7,193 nt of DNA. Origin: Robiginitomaculum sp. Its GTDB lineage: Bacteria > Pseudomonadota > Alphaproteobacteria > Caulobacterales > Maricaulaceae. The position numbers were made by a program, and so were the translations under genes. Location: contig NVVO01000004.1 in assembly GCA_002733385.1 (NCBI GenBank), positions 34,611-41,803 of the forward strand, given 5' to 3'. Of this stretch, positions 5,541 through 7,193 are shown piece by piece (the first letter of the stretch is position 1; each line of letters begins with the position of its first letter). The notes beneath the pieces are model-generated. The model was not told where the DNA came from. It saw only the letters and a list, made by a program, of their open reading frames with translations, and made no database searches.

Positions 5541-6266
5541 ATGACTGATATTACGCCCGAACCCAAATCAAACCTGAAGCGGTTCTTGCCCTTGATTATT
5601 ATCGCCGCCGCGCTTGGCGTGTTTTTTGCCCTAGGCGGCCCTAAATATATCAGCCTTGATGCCTTACGGGACAATCAGGCGTTTTTGCAAGCCTTTGTGG
5701 CGGAGAATTATATTTTGGCACTTGTGGGCTTTATCGCTCTTTATGCGGTGCTGGTGGCTATTTCTGTGCCGGGGGCCGGGTTTCTCAGTATATTTTCCGG
5801 ATTTTTATTTGGCGTCAAGGCAGGCGTGCCAGCCGTTGTTATTGGGGCCACTATTGGGGCGACGGTTATTTTTCTTGTCGCCCGCTCTGCATTGGGGGCA
5901 GGTCTAGCCGCCAAGGCCGGGCCGTTTATGCGCAAATTTGAGCAGGGCTTGCAAGAAAACGAACTGTCTTATTTGTTCATTTTGCGCCTGGTGCCGATTT
6001 TTCCGTTTTTTATCGTCAATATTGTTCCCGCATTGTTTGATGTTAAGGTGCGCAATTATGTTTTGACCACTTTTTTCGGCATTATTCCCGGCAGCTTGGT
6101 TTATGTCAGCGTTGGCAACGGGATCGGTGATGCGTTGGCGGCGGGTAGCGATGTGGCCTTGTCCGGCCTGATGTTCCGCCCGGCCGTTATCCTGCCGATT
6201 ATAGGGCTAATATTATTGTCCATGATACCTGTGGCCTATAAGAAATTTTCCAAGAAAAAAATTTAG
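5541..6266 (+). CDS. TVP38/TMEM64 family (VTT domain, DedA-like) inner-membrane protein
   Basis: 241 aa polytopic membrane protein. Hydrophobic segments lie near 14-31, 58-77, 80-115 (probably re-entrant plus helix), 143-163, 172-195 and 214-233. The VTT signatures are present: SVPGAGFLSIFSGFLFG (75-91), which corresponds to the family's P-G-x(4)-x-x-G-x-L-F-G element, and RLVPIFPFFIVNIVPALF (149-166), the conserved R-x-x-P-x-x-P-x-x-x-x-N element, followed by FFGIIPGSLVYVSVGNGIG. The C-terminus is basic (KKFSKKKI). DedA/VTT relatives include undecaprenyl-phosphate and phospholipid translocases, but TVP38/TMEM64 members mostly lack proven substrates, so no substrate is claimed. A plausible promoter lies 40-70 bases upstream; the ribosome-binding site is weak. 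The oxidoreductase gene follows after 22 bases, suggesting an operon and a shared role. Confidence 0.9.
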   Translation: MTDITPEPKSNLKRFLPLIIIAAALGVFFALGGPKYISLDALRDNQAFLQAFVAENYILALVGFIALYAVLVAISVPGAGFLSIFSGFLFGVKAGVPAVVIGATIGATVIFLVARSALGAGLAAKAGPFMRKFEQGLQENELSYLFILRLVPIFPFFIVNIVPALFDVKVRNYVLTTFFGIIPGSLVYVSVGNGIGDALAAGSDVALSGLMFRPAVILPIIGLILLSMIPVAYKKFSKKKI

Positions 6267-6288
6267 CCAAAAGTATAAAGGGAAGCCA

Positions 6289-7193
6289 ATGTCAAAAACT
6301 GAGCATCATGTAGATTTATGTATCATTGGCGCCGGCGCTGGTGGTTTGTCCATTGCTTCTGGCGCGGCTCAATTGGGGCGTTCGGTGGTTTTATACGAAG
6401 CCGAGGACATGGGCGGCGATTGCCTAAATTATGGTTGCGTGCCGTCCAAAGCCCTGATTGCGGCGGGAAAACACGCCCACGCATTTAGCACAGGCGGCCC
6501 GTTTGGCATCGCGCCCGCCAAGGCAAAGGTCGATTTTGCCAAGGTCAAATCCCATATTAAAGGCGTTATCGAAACCATCGCACCAGTAGATTCACAAGAA
6601 CGGTTCGAAGGCCTTGGCTGCACGGTGATCCGCGAGCGGGCCAGTTTTAAAGATGCTAACACTGTGATTTCCAACACGACAATTACTCGCGCCAAACGCA
6701 TCGTTATTGCCACGGGTAGCCGCGCTTCGACCCCGCCCATTCCGGGCCTCAAAGACACGCCCTTTGTCACCAATGAAGACATTTTTGACATTGACGAATT
6801 GCCTTCGCGTCTACTGATTATTGGTTCAGGGCCAATTGGTCTAGAACTAGGCCAAGCGTTTCAGCGACTGGGGAGCAAGGTGGAAATCATTGATATTGCC
6901 GAACCGCTCGCACATTCAGAGCCGGAGCATGCCAGGGTTTTGATCGACGCGCTCAAGCACGAAGGCATAATATTTCACGCGCCCGTCAACACAAAATTGA
7001 TCCGCAAAACCAACACCGGCGTCGCCGTAGATTTGGAAGATGGTTCCACGCTCACGGGTTCACATTTATTGGTGGCTGCTGGGCGGCGTCCGGCAATTGA
7101 CGGCTTAAACCTTGAGGCGGCCGGCATTGTCACCGGGCGCGGCGGTATTATCACCGACAAAACCCTGCGAACATCCAACAAACGTGTGTATGC
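6289..7193 (+). CDS. FAD-dependent pyridine nucleotide-disulfide oxidoreductase, C-terminus missing
   Basis: The first 301 codons are present and the frame is open to the right edge. Motifs in order: GAGAGG (14-19) for FAD binding; the redox-active disulfide GGDCLNYGCVPSK (C45 and C50), class I type as in dihydrolipoamide dehydrogenase and mercuric reductase; IVIATGSRAS (138-146) of the second FAD segment; GSGPIGLELG (179-188) for NAD(P)H binding; and LLVAAGRRPAIDGL (260-273). D202 at the end of the second strand of the NAD(P) fold, with no following arginine, favours NADH over NADPH (inference). The dimer-interface domain lies outside the window, so lipoamide, mercuric, glutathione-like or other specificity cannot be decided. 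Start: ATG with AAAGGGAAG upstream (6278-6285), 22 bases after the VTT gene's stop. The electron acceptor is unknown. Confidence 0.92.
   Translation, partial: MSKTEHHVDLCIIGAGAGGLSIASGAAQLGRSVVLYEAEDMGGDCLNYGCVPSKALIAAGKHAHAFSTGGPFGIAPAKAKVDFAKVKSHIKGVIETIAPVDSQERFEGLGCTVIRERASFKDANTVISNTTITRAKRIVIATGSRASTPPIPGLKDTPFVTNEDIFDIDELPSRLLIIGSGPIGLELGQAFQRLGSKVEIIDIAEPLAHSEPEHARVLIDALKHEGIIFHAPVNTKLIRKTNTGVAVDLEDGSTLTGSHLLVAAGRRPAIDGLNLEAAGIVTGRGGIITDKTLRTSNKRVY

Noticed and set aside
6429..7181. Minus-strand open frames of 120 and 68 codons
   Set aside because: They lie antisense to the oxidoreductase, whose plus-strand frame carries all the expected motifs; they are shadows of it.

Overview
This window looks like ordinary chromosomal DNA from an alphaproteobacterium. 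It is not visibly mobile or phage-derived. The evidence is the gene order rpmH-rnpA-yidC-yihA-argB followed by a HAD phosphatase, the protein sequences themselves, and a DUF1036-family protein (a family I associate with Alphaproteobacteria and some cyanobacteria). The genus cannot be named from sequence alone.

Layout. Positions 1-4993 hold a tightly packed seven-gene cluster on the minus strand. In transcription order it is rpmH (ribosomal protein bL34), rnpA (RNase P protein), yidC (membrane insertase), yihA/engB (ribosome-assembly GTPase), argB (acetylglutamate kinase), a secreted two-domain DUF1036 protein, and the first 25 codons of a HAD-family hydrolase. That last gene runs off the left edge. 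Most gaps are 1-8 bases and one junction is an ATGA overlap, so the genes are probably co-transcribed and translationally coupled. The exception is a 50-base gap between rnpA and yidC, where many bacteria carry yidD; no yidD is present here.

Positions 4994-5540 (547 bases) lie between this cluster and a plus-strand operon. This stretch holds a likely rpmH promoter and, on the opposite strand over it, a 19-codon ORF with a near-ideal Shine-Dalgarno. It then has a terminator-like hairpin inside an 8-bp inverted repeat, a GC-rich block (5311-5455) with a 12-bp and a 13-bp stem, and a promoter for the right-hand operon. It is the least explained part of the window and the best candidate for an undescribed small RNA or regulatory element. 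I could not match it to a known RNA family by eye.

Positions 5541-7193 hold a two-gene plus-strand unit: a TVP38/TMEM64 (VTT/DedA-like) polytopic membrane protein, then, after 22 bases, a FAD-dependent pyridine nucleotide-disulfide oxidoreductase cut by the right edge. These two families are also found fused in other bacteria, so a joint membrane-associated redox role is plausible but unproven.

Functionally, the left cluster combines translation and RNA processing (rpmH, rnpA, yihA), membrane biogenesis (yidC) and arginine synthesis (argB), with two accessory genes at its end. All complete genes look intact. I see no insertion sequence, tRNA, rRNA or CRISPR array.
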